A DNA stretch of 64,000 nucleotides, taken from Amphiduros pacificus (lineage: Eukaryota; Annelida; Polychaeta; Phyllodocida; Hesionidae). The stretch is taken from NCBI GenBank assembly GCA_949316495.1, contig OX439004.1:45556447-45620446 (forward strand), read 5' to 3'. The position numbers and the translations under genes were made by a program. The notes beneath the pieces are model-generated. The model worked only from the letters and a program-made list of their open reading frames with translations. It did no database searches and was not told where the DNA came from. Of the stretch, positions 49,193-62,289 are shown piece by piece. Each line of letters opens with the position of its first letter. Position 1 is the stretch's first letter.

Positions 49193-50120
49193 GTGTGGTA
49201 ACTCTCCCCGGCAAACCCAGCAAACTATACCCTCAAAGACCCACTGCTGCGGCTGCTGGAAGCGTGAGTGTGTGCTTGTATGTTGATGGAGAGAAATGCC
49301 GTAATGGCTGTGTAATATTATGAATGAGAATAGCTAAGTGTGTGGTGCGCGGGGACGCATCAAGGCTGTCTTCAATACTAAGCTGATACCATGGATTACA
49401 TGATCCAAGCCTACACCCTGCAAGCTTACGCCTCCTCGGCACCACGTCGTTGCCTAGCAACGCTTTTTTACCAGCTAGTAACCATGCCTCATCGCATTGG
49501 AAATATGAATGGGAAAAAGTAATGAATGGTTGCCCGTGCGTGGTGGATTGAGAGGGGAAGCATTTTGTGCCCGCGGCGCTCCGCCATGTCTCACAAGCAA
49601 CAATTGCCATGGTTACCAGTGCATGTCGACGCTCTTTAAACGTGTGCGACGCACGCGCAGTAACCACGCCGAGGTTAAATTCAAAGAGTTTGGGTCAACG
49701 TTTACGTAGTTTCAACCCCTTAATAACAGTGACCCCTGACCCTAAATATTCAAACGCCCCTCTAAATAAGGAAAGTGGGATCTCTGCGGAGAGATCTTTC
49801 AATCGAAACCCACACAAAAAGGCATTGATAATTAATAAGCCAATTGCAATTTATTAAAGCTATGTGTTGGGTATTTGTGACAAATAAAGCAAGAGGAACA
49901 TGGAATATATGAAGCCAAATTGTATGAGAGAATAAATGTAGAAGTGTGAAGCTAACAGACACAGCGCTGCATATATTATATAATATGAAATATAAGATAC
50001 AGTCCCCTGGATGTATAGATCTGTTATATCAACATTGACATATTCTAAACCATATTCCTCTCTATGTTTTGTTATGCAGTGTTAAGATAAAATAAAGTAT
50101 ATTGTGTGAAGTGGTCTTGC
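49193..50120 (+). other. 3' untranslated region of the receptor gene (predicted)
   Basis: This follows the TGA at 49190-49192. 49200-49700 is GC-richer but without a supported ORF. AATAAA occurs at about 49884, 49931 and 50091. Only the last is followed by a GT-rich stretch (TTGTGTGAAGTGGTCTT), so polyadenylation near 50115 is the best guess. Confidence 0.45.
50091..50096 (+). terminator. probable polyadenylation signal of the receptor gene
   Basis: AATAAA followed within 10-25 nt by a GT-rich element, about 900 bp after the stop codon. Confidence 0.45.
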
Positions 50121-50129
50121 TTCTGCTTA

Positions 50130-50750
50130 TCTGCTCAGTGGGATCGATATAATCTAGGTCTACTGTCTATCCAGCTAAGAGCCTTTCCTATGATATAAGG
50201 GTTAAGGTCAGCACATATTTCACATGGAGTAAATACGGGTGCTTTGTCCACATCACAAGTGGCAAAATAAGGCATTCTAGATCACGTCATATTTGGGCTG
50301 AATAAATATGGATTATGGGATGATGTGACAGATGAGATGTGTATTGTTTGGGTGATATAATATGTATTTGGTATGGATGTTTCAATACTGGTCATACTGA
50401 TTCATGAGTCAGGGCCATTCAGAATTCTTAGTATAATCAGCTGCCTATATGATTGGTGTATCTATACGGCCCCGGGGCTGCGAGCTGCCGTCAGCGTGTG
50501 GCAGTGAGATGTGATGGGATATAGATGTGGATATGGTGGCAATGGAGTGAGGCATTCTGTAGTTGATGGTTGTAGGTAGGCAGCTAGTATACAGCAAGCC
50601 TGGGAGCGTGCACTCACTGCATAGTGCTGCATAAATTATGACAGATGTGCAATCTGCCGACATGTCCCAATACAGGCAAGGTATAGAGCGAGGCACCTTG
50701 TATGACACCTCGGTGGTGTAGCACGGGAGGCTATCTACTACAACAAACCA
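50130..50750. other. intergenic, possible promoter of the next gene
   Basis: No gene recognised. The GC-richer part at 50460-50720 precedes a candidate signal-peptide exon. Confidence 0.35.
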
Positions 50751-50756
50751 CCAAAC

Positions 50757-50865
50757 ATGGATAGTACACCCACCATGACCTGCAAGAAGAGCTCCTATTT
50801 GTCTCACATATGCCTTGTAGCATTAGCCATCAGCCAGACTCCAGCTATAGCCCTGCACAATGCCG
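50757..50865 (+). CDS. candidate signal-peptide exon of a second gene
   Basis: The ATG at 50757 has strong context (A at -3, G at +4). It starts MDSTPTMTCKKSSYLSHICL, continues VALAISQTPAIALHNA and ends at an ideal phase-1 donor (GCCG/GTAAGT). The hydrophobic core HICLVALAI and the PAIA cleavage region fit a signal peptide. A possible next exon is 51081-51144. No family is recognisable, because too little of the mature protein is visible. It could be a chance ORF, but start context, signal peptide and donor together argue for a real first exon. Confidence 0.4.
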
Positions 50866-51080
50866 GTAAGTACTTTCCTATTATACGTCTTATGTGTGCT
50901 ATGTGGATGGTAGGGCCAGTACTGTTATGGCAAGCCACGCCGTTCATATATATCTGTAATGATGCCTGTTTACATGTATGACTCTACTGCGGTCTCTCCC
51001 TATCTCTTGTGGCATTGTTGGTATACTATATTATATTGAATAATCATTGATGTCATGTCTCCCGATGGATTATTCCACAG

Positions 51081-51144
51081 AGTGCCATTCATCAAGCCAG
51101 TCAGATCAAGCCCACCCAGGTCACATAGATGACCTCATATCACG
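51081..51144 (+). CDS. possible second exon following 50757-50865
   Basis: Acceptor TATTCCACAG leads in phase 1 to residues ECHSSSQSDQAHPGHIDDLI then SR, with a GTATGC donor in phase 2. Without a splice the frame stops 12 nt into the intron. No domain is recognised and no third exon could be found to the right edge, so support is weak. Confidence 0.25.
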
Positions 51145-51149
51145 GTATG

Positions 51150-51835
51150 CTGCCATTTAGATATTGTCTTATTTTTTATGGGGATTACATTGACCATATT
51201 AATCGGACTTGGCCACAAGGATGTGATGTACGGGTAGATAATATGATGCGGCAGAAAGTAGGTCACACATTAACATCTAATGAAAGCTATTGTGAATGCA
51301 TCTATAAGACCGGGCTGGGTGTTGACGCGGGAGTAACATATTATCCTGCAGGAGATTGCTATATACTGTCACAACGAGGCAGGCCATCGATACAGCGATG
51401 ACAGGGAAATATGGCGTGCCCCATGGCTAGGGTTACATCCGTCATGCAGCTTCCCCTCCCAGCTCCATGAATGAATCTGCAGCCTGCATTCACAAAACAT
51501 CAGCAGTAAAGGATGGCTTAACGTCGCAATGTTCCTCTGGCTCACACAATCCAAACACCTTATTTCTATCTACCCAGCGATTGATGCAAACCTCAGCACT
51601 GAAAACTGGGCCATCACAACAAAATAACTCACACAAATTCAACTTCAATATATCTACCTTGCAAAGGCTATCACAGACAGCGCATTCAATCATCAACTTC
51701 ATTTTTTACCTTCTTGTGAATATAAATCAACATAGCAGCCTAAACTCAAAAATGATAGTTGGTGGTGCCCCTTTAGACAGAGTAGGTTTGAGATATCAAA
51801 TGATACAATATCACTAGTATTCCATGTATCCACTT
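51150..51835. other. stretch without recognised gene
   Basis: Two plus-strand frames are open over 90-116 codons (51129-51401, 51467-51817) but show no family features. Confidence 0.35.
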
Positions 51836-51839
51836 CCCA

Positions 51840-52560
51840 CCAGTCACTATATAACCAGTATTTCTAATATCTGCTGCTGAATAAGCATAAAGTAGCCAGT
51901 ATTCCAAACATCCATTCCACTTTTTGGTCTGTACTCAAGATATCCACTCCTTGGATAGCCAGTGTAAGATATAGAGTGTTGAATAAGCATAATAAAGCCA
52001 GTGCCTCAGACATCCATTTGCTGAAGCAGACGATAACCATTACTCCAGACATCCACTTCTTTATCAGGACTGGGTAACCAGTACTTAAGACATCCACATC
52101 TGAGCAAGCACTATATTGCTAGTAGTCCGGACACTTGCTTCTGAGTGAGCAGTATATTGCTAGTAGTCCAGACACCCGATTCTGGGTAAGCACTATATTG
52201 CTAGTAGTCCAGACACCCGATTCTGAGTAAGCACTATATTGCTAGTACTCCAGACACCTGATTCTGAGTAAGCACTATATTTCTAGTAGTCCAGACACCT
52301 GATTCTGAGTAAGTACTATATTGCTAGTAGTCCAGACACCTGCTTCTGAGTAAACACTATATTTCTAGTAGTCCAGACCCTTACCTCTTAGTAATCACTC
52401 TTTAACCAGTACGCATCACATGTCCGAGTGAATACATCTGAATCTGAGTATGATTTTATAGCCAATACTCCAGACATTTATCTATCAGTAATATCGTTAA
52501 TACTTCATACATTCGCTTCTGACTAAGTTTTCTATTCAGCCTGTATTTAAGACATCCACC
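51840..52560 (+). repeat. minisatellite of about 41 bp, homogeneous centre and decayed flanks
   Basis: The core 52110-52390 has about 7 copies of a unit with AGTAGTCCAGACACCTGATT and CTGAGTAAGCACTATATTGCT. The flanks 51840-52110 and 52390-52560 keep related words (CCAGTATTCCA, AGACATCCA, TCTGAGTA) at looser spacing. Confidence 0.85.
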
Positions 52561-52564
52561 CAAC

Positions 52565-53555
52565 ATCTGCTGCTTGCTCTGTCGCCATCCCTATGTAATT
52601 CTCGCCTGAATTTTAATCAAACACATTACCTTATTTAGTCAAACCCATTGAGTCAGAATTTTGATTCACAAAATGAGGCACAACAATTTGGTGCATGCAA
52701 GAGGAAATACGTCAGAATGAATGGCAGACTCGGGAAATGAAACAGCAGTGCCGAATACTGAGTTCTTGTCTGAGCACCATTTTTAAAACTGAAAACCGGT
52801 ACCCTGTTATGTGCCACTACATCTCGAATACCCAGCTCTTATCTCACTCATTGAATAATGTAAAACAATTCAGGTTAAGTAATTAAACTGCAATGGAACA
52901 GAACTGTTATGTGTTAATATTCACCAAAACTAAGAAAGCTATCACTATTGTTGAAGTGAACTCAAATTGCTGTCAAAAGGGCCAATGAGAATGATATAAA
53001 ACTGGTAGTCGAGGAAGTCGAAGAGGAAGTCATAATACACATAAAAAGCCATTGACATGATCTCAGTTAGAATTGCAATATGATTATTCGAGATGAAATC
53101 TATCATGACAAACAATAAGAATGTGGATGTCGATGGACAAACTTAATATGTGTGAGCGACTAGTGTGAGGTAGGCCACCCGAGAGGACTTGGTGGTGGGA
53201 GATGATAAGATTGACATGTGGCACCTCACAGGAAATGGAGTCTAAATTACAGTGCAATATGAACAATGTGTATTGTTATGATATTGAAAGGTGAAACACG
53301 GAAGTTAGTGTAATGCCATTGGAGATGTCTCGACACAATAAAAAGGTCATTGTCCCATTTTACTCTAAAATTCAATATGATGATTAAAAAAACTTATCTT
53401 TAAGAATAAGTAATTGATATTTGAGAATAAAAGGTTGAATTGTAACTCGTTTGAAATGAAGAGATACTTATAGTAGCAGAGATAAATAAATTTGTGTTAA
53501 TCATATCAGTATTTATGTCAAATGAGTGATGGTCTATCAAATGGTTAATGACAGA
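52565..53555. other. AT-rich stretch
   Basis: No gene recognised. Confidence 0.4.
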
Positions 53556-53559
53556 GGGT

Positions 53560-54250
53560 TAAAAGAAAGAAGGATCGGAGCTGGTGGTAATGAATGAATA
53601 ATAGAGGGTTAAACAAAAGAAAGATAGGACCTGGTGGTCACGATTGACGAACAGAGGGTTAAACCAGAGAAGGATAGGACCTGATGGTAATGATTGAAGA
53701 ACATAGGGTTAAACCAAAGAAAGATAGGACCTGGTAGTAATGAATGAAGAGCAGGGGGTTAAACCAAAGAAGGATAGGACATGGTGGTAATGATTGAAGA
53801 GCAGAGGGTTAAACCAAAGAAAGATAGAACCTGGTGGTATTGATTGAAGAACAAAGGGTTAAACCAAAAAATGACAATAGGATCTGGTAGCAATGATTGA
53901 AGAACAGAAGGTTAAACCAAAGAAGGATATGACCTGTGGTAATGAAAGAAGAGCATAAGGTTAAACCAAAGAAGGATAGAACCTGGTAGTAATGATTGAA
54001 GAGGGTTAAACCAAAGAAGGATAGGACCTGGTGGTACATGAGGAAGGGTAGGACCTGTTTGTGTTGGTCGAAGAATGGGAGATTAATCCATAGAATCATA
54101 GGGCCTAGTGTTGTTAACTGAAAAACAGGAAGTAAAACCACAGAAGGACAGGCAGGATTTGGTGAAAATGATTGAAGAGCATGAAGTATAACAAGAGAAG
54201 GAAATGACCTGGTGGTAATAATTATATGTCAAGGGATTAAACCACAAGGG
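53560..54250 (+). repeat. 50-bp minisatellite, about 13 copies
   Basis: The unit contains GAAGAACAGAGGGTTAAACC, AAAGAAGGATAGGACCTGGT and GGTAATGATT. It is purine-rich on the plus strand. Copies from 54040 onward are more diverged and of irregular length. Confidence 0.92.
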
Positions 54251-54254
54251 GAAG

Positions 54255-56985
54255 GACCCAGTGGCAGAGATGAAAGGACATGGTAAAAGGTGATAGAATG
54301 ATTGGAATATGATGATCTATCTATATTGAGGCAGGTATATATGATGTTCCGATGTCAATAGTTATGTAATCCACAGCAACGTCAATTTGGCTATTTGTTG
54401 ATGTTCATTCTGAACTGTTATGATATAAATCATTCCGATGAAACATATTTTTCTTGATAACCTATTAGAATAATAGAACCTATTACATTAAAATCCCATA
54501 TATGTTATTATGAACTGGATATTGAGCAATATTGGTTTCATACAGTCATAAGTTTAAGACGCTTCAACATGATAATGTGGCTCGCAGACAATCAGTTGCC
54601 AGCGAGGCTTTGTGTCGACACACATTATTCTTCCACCTTTAATAACAACCGGGGAATAAGGCATGTGTATCTACACAAGGAGGATTACAAGGAATCAGAT
54701 CCTGACTTCAAAAAGACCAATATAGTTTACACGTCAAGTCAATATTGGCATGTAGCTTGGGCACACAGGGTGTGTGTGGGTTCTTACACGTATATAGTGG
54801 CATAACCTTAATAATAAAATAAAGAATGTCTGATATTGCAATCAGAATAATGGGACAATGTCATGGAACAATGAAATGGATGTCATTTTTTCGTCTGTAA
54901 ATATTTACATAAGCATTATGTTATATAATTGCCACTGTGTAATGGTTCATGCCAGCATACTGTATAATACATATTGAATGGTATAGCTCTTCTCTTGAAG
55001 TCACCTCACACTAAATGTGAGCAGCCAGACATGTGCCATGATATCATGCAGAGTTACATGCTATCCTGGACCAGCATATTGATTCCCAAGCCAAATAATG
55101 CTTACACATCCAATACATGCTTTATTCCTGTGCTAGGATGCATAATTGAATACAAGATCAAGAAGATAAGATGAAGAAGTAATGCCTGCCTTGTACTTGT
55201 GTAAGTACTGTTGTGTTGTGAGTATCTCTTAGAAGATAATCAAATCCAAACAGTAACAACTCATGTTCGCTCTTCACAGACAACGGCAGGTTAAGATATT
55301 TCGTGTGTTTTAACAGGAATGTATCCAGGGATTTCAGAGTGGTTTTACTAATACAATATTTGCTATAATATATATTTCATAATTATTAAACGTAATGTGT
55401 ACAAGGATGAATTATAACGCATCTCACTCCAGCCAATGTTCCATGGTTGGTTGTCAAAGGCCATTGATTGTGTTAGGTCAATGCGATAATACAAAAGAAA
55501 GATCTCCTGTCATTAATTGCAAAAGGCAGGGAATTGTACCCCGGTGACAGGCTTTTATCTGATATGATATAGCCAAATAAGTACTGAAAAAATCGTTGAT
55601 ACCAATAAATCAATTCAAATAGAGATTTGACGATTAAAATATTTTAGAATCTGACAGAGACCAAAATCTAAGGAAATGGTCTGATGCAGCAGATCATCCA
55701 GAGTAGCCCGTTTTGGTTAAAGACATGATTTGTATTTTGCAGAAAGCATTGAAAGCATTAGAAAAATGCATTGAAAAATAATGTTAATCATTTCAACAGA
55801 AGCTAAAGTGGTGATGAATTGATAAGTTTTAAAATTATGTAAAATAGTATGAATTACACGATAAATGTCACATCACTACACGCTTAATTGTTGCTAATTA
55901 TCGAAACAATTGTATATTTAATGAAAAAAAAACCAAATTTATGTTTAACATCGATTTGTGACAGAACACATGACTCCAAAAATGAATATACTGACTTTGG
56001 AGGTGAAATTGGAGTAAGGAAAAGTCGTGAGGTATTAAAAACTTAGAGAGAGAGAGCGGCGAAAGCATTCCGCCTATTGTATCACCTTGAAAATCATTTG
56101 TATTAATTCAAGCCAAGCTGTAAAAGCACCAAAACCAAGATGGCCGAAAGTTGGTCCGACTTTTGCCTTAAAATCACCAAGAATGGGATTTCCACTTGAC
56201 AAATATGTTGATTCAAAATCACTTGTATGATAACATAGCATTCTATTATCAATCAATGAGGCTTATTTACTAATAATGATACATTATGCCAGCATGTTTT
56301 AATGAGAAAAAATGGTTATCTTAATCATAAGTCCCACCCACTGACTATCCGAATCAGTATTGCAAGCTGTTTGATCAAAGGAACCTCAACGTCACCTGCT
56401 GGAACAGTCAGACCAGTGCTTATTGTTCTCAGCAAAGGTGTCATAATTCAGCTGTCTGCTGTCTCAACATTTGTCTCCATAACTTTGTCTGGCTCTTATC
56501 AATGTTTATCATGCATATATGAGTATTAATATCAGGCAAAGACTCCTTGAACAAAATTGCTCACTGTGTCTGCCCATTTCCGTGAGGGGGACTGAAGCTC
56601 AATCAAGGATCATGTAAGAAAACATAACATTTTAAAAATTATTTAGCAAAATAGAATGTTTTCTGAATGACCATTTAATCCACAAATGTTTTCTCTGTAG
56701 TCTCGTAAATATATTTGATGCCTTTCGTTTTCTATAACTAACAGAATATACAAACTGAATATGCTGATGACTTGTTTTTGATAGAATATAAATAACGTTT
56801 AGTTCTGTCTTCGTCTGTGTTGTTCTCCTGGTGAGTTTGTAATATTGATATTGAGCTGTCTTTTTATGGACTTCTCTGGTGCATAAATTAACCCATATTT
56901 CTGCCAATAACAAACACCTCAAACACCTGTCAAGTAAATGGCCCACCCAAACCTGTTATATGAAATGTCATAATGTGCCTGTTAT
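54255..56985. other. AT-rich stretch
   Basis: Short ORFs only (such as 54569-54805, +), none recognised. Confidence 0.4.
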
Positions 56986-56989
56986 CGAC

Positions 56990-57340
56990 ACCGTCTATTA
57001 GATCAGCCTTACTTTAATTTGTCTTTGGATGGGTTTACCGTGTGCTGCAGGTCAGTTTGAATATGAGCAGTGTTACCATACACTGCAAGTCAGCACTGTC
57101 TAGCTACAAGTAGTTTACAACATCCTTCTCTTATTGTCTATGAGCATGTGTATCACATCCTGCTGGCCAGCCTTGTCTGTGAGTAGGTTTATCTAGTGGT
57201 GATAGTCAGACTTGTTTATAGGCAATTTTACCAGATCCTGTGAGTCAGTCCTGTCTATGCTATGTGCAGTTTTTCCATATCAGCCTTGTCTATGAACAGT
57301 TTTATTATATCCTTTTTGATCAGTAGTCTTGCCAGACCTC
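56990..57340 (+). repeat. strongly decayed tandem repeat
   Basis: Recurring words such as GTCTATGAGCA, CAGCCTTGTCT and TTTATCATATCC at roughly 50-60 bp spacing suggest an old minisatellite. Confidence 0.5.
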
Positions 57341-57654
57341 ACTCTTCTGCTTATCCAGATGCCAGCAATAGCAGACTTTGTTGCTGATTTTCTTGCAAAG
57401 CCACTTCCCGTCGCAAACACAGGAGAATCTCGGCTTTTGCTAATCCAGGAATAGCAACTAGGGGCAGCAAATATACATTCAATCTGCCCTTGGGAAATTA
57501 ATGCACCAGCATAATGATAGAAGCCTAAGATTTGTCAAGCCTTCCATGCAGAAATGAATCGAACATTTTATTCATTAAATCGATGAACGGAAAGGGGATA
57601 CTTGTTGAGCCACAAAGGGGGATAGCCTTGATGCAGGCAGCCTTGGTACAACCA

Positions 57655-57900
57655 GCGTTAATGCAGCTTGCCATGGCGTAGCTGGACTTGGTGAAGCTGG
57701 CCTTGATGCAGCTGGCCTTGATGCAGCTGGCCTTGATGCAGCTGGCCTTGATGCAGCTGGCCTTGATGCAGCTGGCCTTGATGCAGCTAGTCTTGGTGCA
57801 ACTAGCCTTGGTGCAGCTTGCTTTGGTGCAGCTAGCCTTGGTTCAGCTATCTTTGGTGCAACTAGCCTTGGTGCAGCTTGCTTTGGTGCAGCTAGCTTTA
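57655..57900 (+). repeat. 15-bp minisatellite, about 16 copies
   Basis: The unit is GATGCAGCTGGCCTT, with a GTGCAGCTAGCCTTG variant block at the right. Because it is 5 codons long, both strands stay open (AASRP repeats on the minus strand). Without other coding support I treat those frames as artefacts. Confidence 0.92.
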
Positions 57901-58229
57901 TTGCAACCAGGATGGTGCCTATTTGCGCTATTCTCCCCCGATGGCAGAGTTTGGTATTCATAGTGAACCGCCTCCTTCTTGGGAAAAGATCTGGTACATC
58001 CGCCGACAATGTGCAGCTCAATTTAGGTTAATGAGAATACGACACGACCTGTGGGAGGCTGCCTGACTGGCTTCACAGTGCCTCGAACACTCACTATCGA
58101 ACACTCACTACATTGCCCAATATTATACCATAACAAATAACAGAAAATGGGCTGAGATGATGAGCTTATTGTCCATCCTCGTTTTAAATTTAGATAAACA
58201 GAACACACAAAATTGCATTAAATTCAAAG

Positions 58230-58520
58230 TATATATTAGTGAAGGAATTGATGGTTGTGAGCTGAGCGGGGGAGGCTGACCAGGAAGGGAATCTCCTCAG
58301 ATGGCCAGAATACCAGCACTCTGGCCGCAGTGATGATAAGGCAAACATTAATGAGAGCTTTCCGTGCTCGGCTGCTTAGCTGTGGCATGTCCTTGAATTA
58401 AATGCACTCGCTGTCTCGGCATCGCCGCTGTACCTGTAATACCTGCCGCTGCGGTACATCCATCAGGGGCATCGACCACAGGTGTGCACAGATTACCCTC
58501 TACTCGCATGTGACCTTAAT
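58230..58520. promoter_or_regulatory. GC-richer islet, possible regulatory element
   Basis: About 290 bp of complex, GC-richer DNA in an AT-rich setting, with CATTAATG and GAATTAAATG homeodomain cores. No ORF is supported. Low confidence. Confidence 0.25.
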
Positions 58521-58544
58521 ATGCATATTCACATATCTCTCACA

Positions 58545-58546
<2 letters not shown>

Positions 58547-58616
<70 letters not shown>
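58547..58616. repeat. (TA)n tract
   Basis: About 35 pure TA dinucleotides. Confidence 0.97.
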
Positions 58617-58620
<4 letters not shown>

Positions 58621-58932
58621 ACCGATGGTGTGTCCGCCTCAGGCACAAAGTGTCTGGGATTTGACTCCAACAATCTATATGGATAATACAGAAATACACA
58701 TCAGACAGACAAGTGTTGTTATCGTCTACATGTCATAATATGCTATAACATTAGGTATCTAAACAAATTCAAATTCCACGAACTATTATTTATTTTTATG
58801 GAAAATGGGGAAGTTTATTTGTTTAACCATCCATGTCACTGACCGATGTAGGAGGTAATTTTATCAATCCTCCCTACCAAGACATTGAATTGCAACTAAA
58901 TTCAAAATATAATTTTTTCACGCCAAGATGTA

Positions 58933-59258
58933 TTTCTTTGTTTGTTTGTTTGTTTGGGGTTTTACATCACTTTCAACATTATTTCAGTCATTTCGTGATG
59001 AGACCTACTTGTTGCAGATATAGTGTTGCCTCACTGAATTGTCATGTCGCAGGTCCTTGACATGACAACCCACCCGGTCACAGATTTACACGGACAACAG
59101 GTTAACCCTTTAGGCACGGGCCTCAGCTCATATGGGAAATTGTATGATGAGTTCAATCACGGCATGGCCAGGAATCGAACCCATGACCTTTGGATCACCA
59201 CAGAGCAACTGGTGCTAATAAGCTGGCAATCTAACCAACTGCGCCACGGCCCGTGCCC
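58933..59258 (-). mobile_element. tRNA-derived SINE with 12-bp target-site duplication
   Basis: It reads on the minus strand, starting at 59258. The A box is TGGCGCAGTTGG (59233-59244) and the B box GGTTCGATTCC (about 59171-59181). The central domain contains AATGTTGAAAGTGATG and the tail is (CAAA)n at 58936-58955. The direct repeat CGCCAAGATGTA at 58921-58932 and 59259-59270 is the target-site duplication. The central part (on the plus strand, TTTTACATCACTTTCAACAT) resembles the conserved core I recall from mollusc SINEs (TTTTACGCCGYACTCARCAA). An intact duplication suggests a fairly young insertion. Confidence 0.88.
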
Positions 59259-59274
59259 CGCCAAGATGTAATGT

Positions 59275-61500
59275 GGAACATTGTGCAATCTATTGTCCAT
59301 GCTTTATTGTCCAAGACTTTTATTAACCTTGCTATCATAGATTTATAGGTTAGAATCATGCATTATCGAGCACAGTTGTGAAAAAGTGTGGTTTTTAACA
59401 ATATTCCAACTCCTTGACTAAACATCATTTCTTCAATATTGACCTAATACCTCTTTCATGAATATTTACAGTTAGCAAATGGCTGTTCAGAAAAAAACAA
59501 ATATTTAACTCTATGATTAATATATGATAAGATCACTTTCATTGAATAATTGAATTGCCACCTACATGTATCTGAGGGGATTTTTCATATAAGGTAGATC
59601 AGAAAGACTAAAAACCGAGATTGTAAACAAGCTGAAGTTCTGCATTATCACTCAGGTGAACTGATCTCTTGGCAGTGCCACCATCGCCACTTCTTGTTTC
59701 CCATGTTTGTCCATTTGGCCAGCTTGTCAAGTGTATTTTCACTGTTTTTTTGTACAAATAAACCAAGTTATGGTCTTTGGACCATCATGGTGACATTAAG
59801 TGGATGCAGTATATTATAAAGGTACTGTTTTATAGCATTTAGATGAGGATATATGTATACGTTATACGAATAAACTTGTTTATGCAAAAAAGCATTTAGA
59901 TGAGGAACCGTATTGTAATTTGTGCAAAAACGAGTGCAAAATGGTGAAAATGTCAGCACACACATTAATTGATCAACATTTGGGCTTGCTTGTATTTTGT
60001 TTGTTGTCTTTTCAATCTATATATCTACTTTTACAGCTTTTAAAATTCAGTTATTTACTCATAATGCATGTGAATGTGTTATAATATAAACACCGAATGA
60101 CAGTTTTTGAATTGCTGTTACAGAGCAAACAATCAGTTTACAGGTCATGTACAATGCACATGAATATCACACCACACTTAAATGAAATCATCTGCGTGTT
60201 GTACTTTTACTCCATTCTGAGTAATTGATATGGTTTGTTCTTGTGCGATCTACCACACACAACATACACTGATACATAAAATTATCAACCAAACAACCAA
60301 TATGTGAGGCTAATTGGCCTATTACACAAGTGTAAACAATACCAAGGATATTAGACCTGAATCTACTATTTGATATGTGGGACCAAGGCATACGAAAGTA
60401 GTGTTTGATAATTTCCCAATCCCCTTTATTATACATGCATATGATAATAACAAGATGCAGATCACAGGAGACATAACATGAATTGTGCTATGTAATAGTA
60501 CAATAATGGCTTGTTTTGTCGAAGTCATTAGAAAATATTGAGATTAATTGAAGGGACTATATATTGATCTTTGCTGTCAGGGACTCATTCCTATATTTCC
60601 ATGTTCTGTTCTTTGATCTCATGGTAGGTGGCGCTTTGACAGATCCTGGCGAAAATTCCCATTGGTCAACCTCACTTAATACTTTGCTTTTAGAAAGATG
60701 AAAGATTATGCCATCTGATAAGTATTGTTCAAGATACTCTAGATCGATACATATATTTTTTTATGAATTGTTGAAGGTGAGGCATTTACTATGGTTTTCA
60801 ATGGGACATTGTAATAGTTGTCTAAGGCCAGACTGCAAGTTTGCCTATGAACAGCTGATAAACACTGATAAAATAGATTGATTAAGATCACCTGTATTTA
60901 TCAAATTTTCAATATGTGACTGGGTATTCTTACATTATTATGCTTTTCATAATACACAGGCACCCAATGAACAGTATGTGAGAAAGATAGTTGATAGTTT
61001 TCATCACTAAAAAGGTAAAAACAAAAAATGGGGAAAATCACAGAACTCAGGCCACAAAAATCACATTTAAAAACTACACCATTTACTCCCATAAACATGC
61101 AAATGTCATCTGCTAAAGTATCTATTAATCTTCTATAATATGTTAACTTGCTTCACAACTGCAATGGATATTGATAACCTTCCAAACAGAGCATTACATT
61201 CCGAACTTTACAGGTATTTTTCACAAACTGAACTTGCTGGCAGCCATTTTTCTCTCTTGTGAACTCTCATTCCATGAGTGAAAATGTGAGAGTTGGATGG
61301 TGTACCGCATTGACACCTAGTGGCTGACCTATTCTGTTCAATTTCTGTTTGGATATCTCTGGGTAGATTGGTACAGATGTAGCTTACTGAGGCTAGGTAG
61401 TTGCAAATCAAAGGGTCAAACAGTGTTTCATATTCCATAATAAACTGACAAACTCTGGATTATTTGCAATTTCTATTTATAGTATTTTGTATTTTATAGT
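59275..61500. other. AT-rich stretch
   Basis: No gene recognised. Confidence 0.4.
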
Positions 61501-61700
61501 TTCTTGGTGCGTATTTCCATGTTTGTTTACACAGCTGATTGGTTTATACAGTCCTGTTTGTTTGTATATCTGTTTAGTGTATACGTCATTGTGTGCTTAT
61601 ATCACTGCATGGTACATATAGTTATGTTTGTTAATCTAGCTGTCTGATGTATACATTTGTTTGGTTATACTCCTTTTTGGTTTATTTTTTTCTGCCCATT
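61500..61700 (+). repeat. decayed GT/TA-rich tandem repeat
   Basis: Recurring TGTTTGTT, GTATAC and GTTTATA words at about 35-bp spacing. Weakly supported. Confidence 0.35.
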
Positions 61701-61962
61701 GCTGTTGATCCCCCAGCCAATCTCTAATATCAATAATTACATATAGATAAGTTGTACAGTTCTAGTTCCTGTGAAATTGTCCAGTTCCGGTGTGAGATTT
61801 TCAATGTGAAAAATATGATTATCGGCAATCGGGCTATGTATTGAAATGGCAAAGCTAATAACATCATTTGTTCTGCACCAATAAAATCAAGGATGGTATT
61901 GCATTTATAAAATATAATGTGTAATGGGTCGCTTGGAGGTTATACAAAGTTAGGGCCGATTG

Positions 61963-62265
61963 TGGGTTGTTCTTGGTTGTGGGATGTTCTTGGTTGTGGG
62001 TTGTTCTTGGTTGTGGGTTGTTCTTGGTTGTGGGTTGTTCTTGGTTGTGAATTGTTCTTGGTTGTGGGTTGTTCTTGGTTATGGGTTGCTCTTGGTTATG
62101 GGTTGCTCTTGGTTGTGGGTTGTTCTTGGTTGTGAATTGTTCTTGGTTGTGGGTTGTTCTTGATTGTGGGTTGTTCTTGGTTGTGGGTTGTTCTTGGTTG
62201 TGGGTTGTTCTTGGGTGTGGGTTGTTCTTGGTTGTGGGTTGTTCTTGGTTGTGGGTTGTTCTTGA
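61963..62265 (+). repeat. 17-bp minisatellite, about 18 copies
   Basis: The unit is GTGGGTTGTTCTTGGTT, with GTGAATTG and ATGGGTTGC variants. The plus strand has only G and T apart from one C per unit. It ends in a short run of CTTGA repeats (62262-62290). Confidence 0.95.
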
Positions 62266-62289
62266 CTTGACTTGACTTAACTTGACTTG

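Noticed and set aside
49233-49667. 144-codon minus-strand ORF
   Set aside because: It lies antisense to the predicted 3' untranslated region and shows no domain, signal peptide or promoter.
57575-58021. 148-codon minus-strand ORF rich in Ala, Arg and Pro
   Set aside because: Most of it is the 15-bp minisatellite read in frame. The non-repeat ends show no family features.
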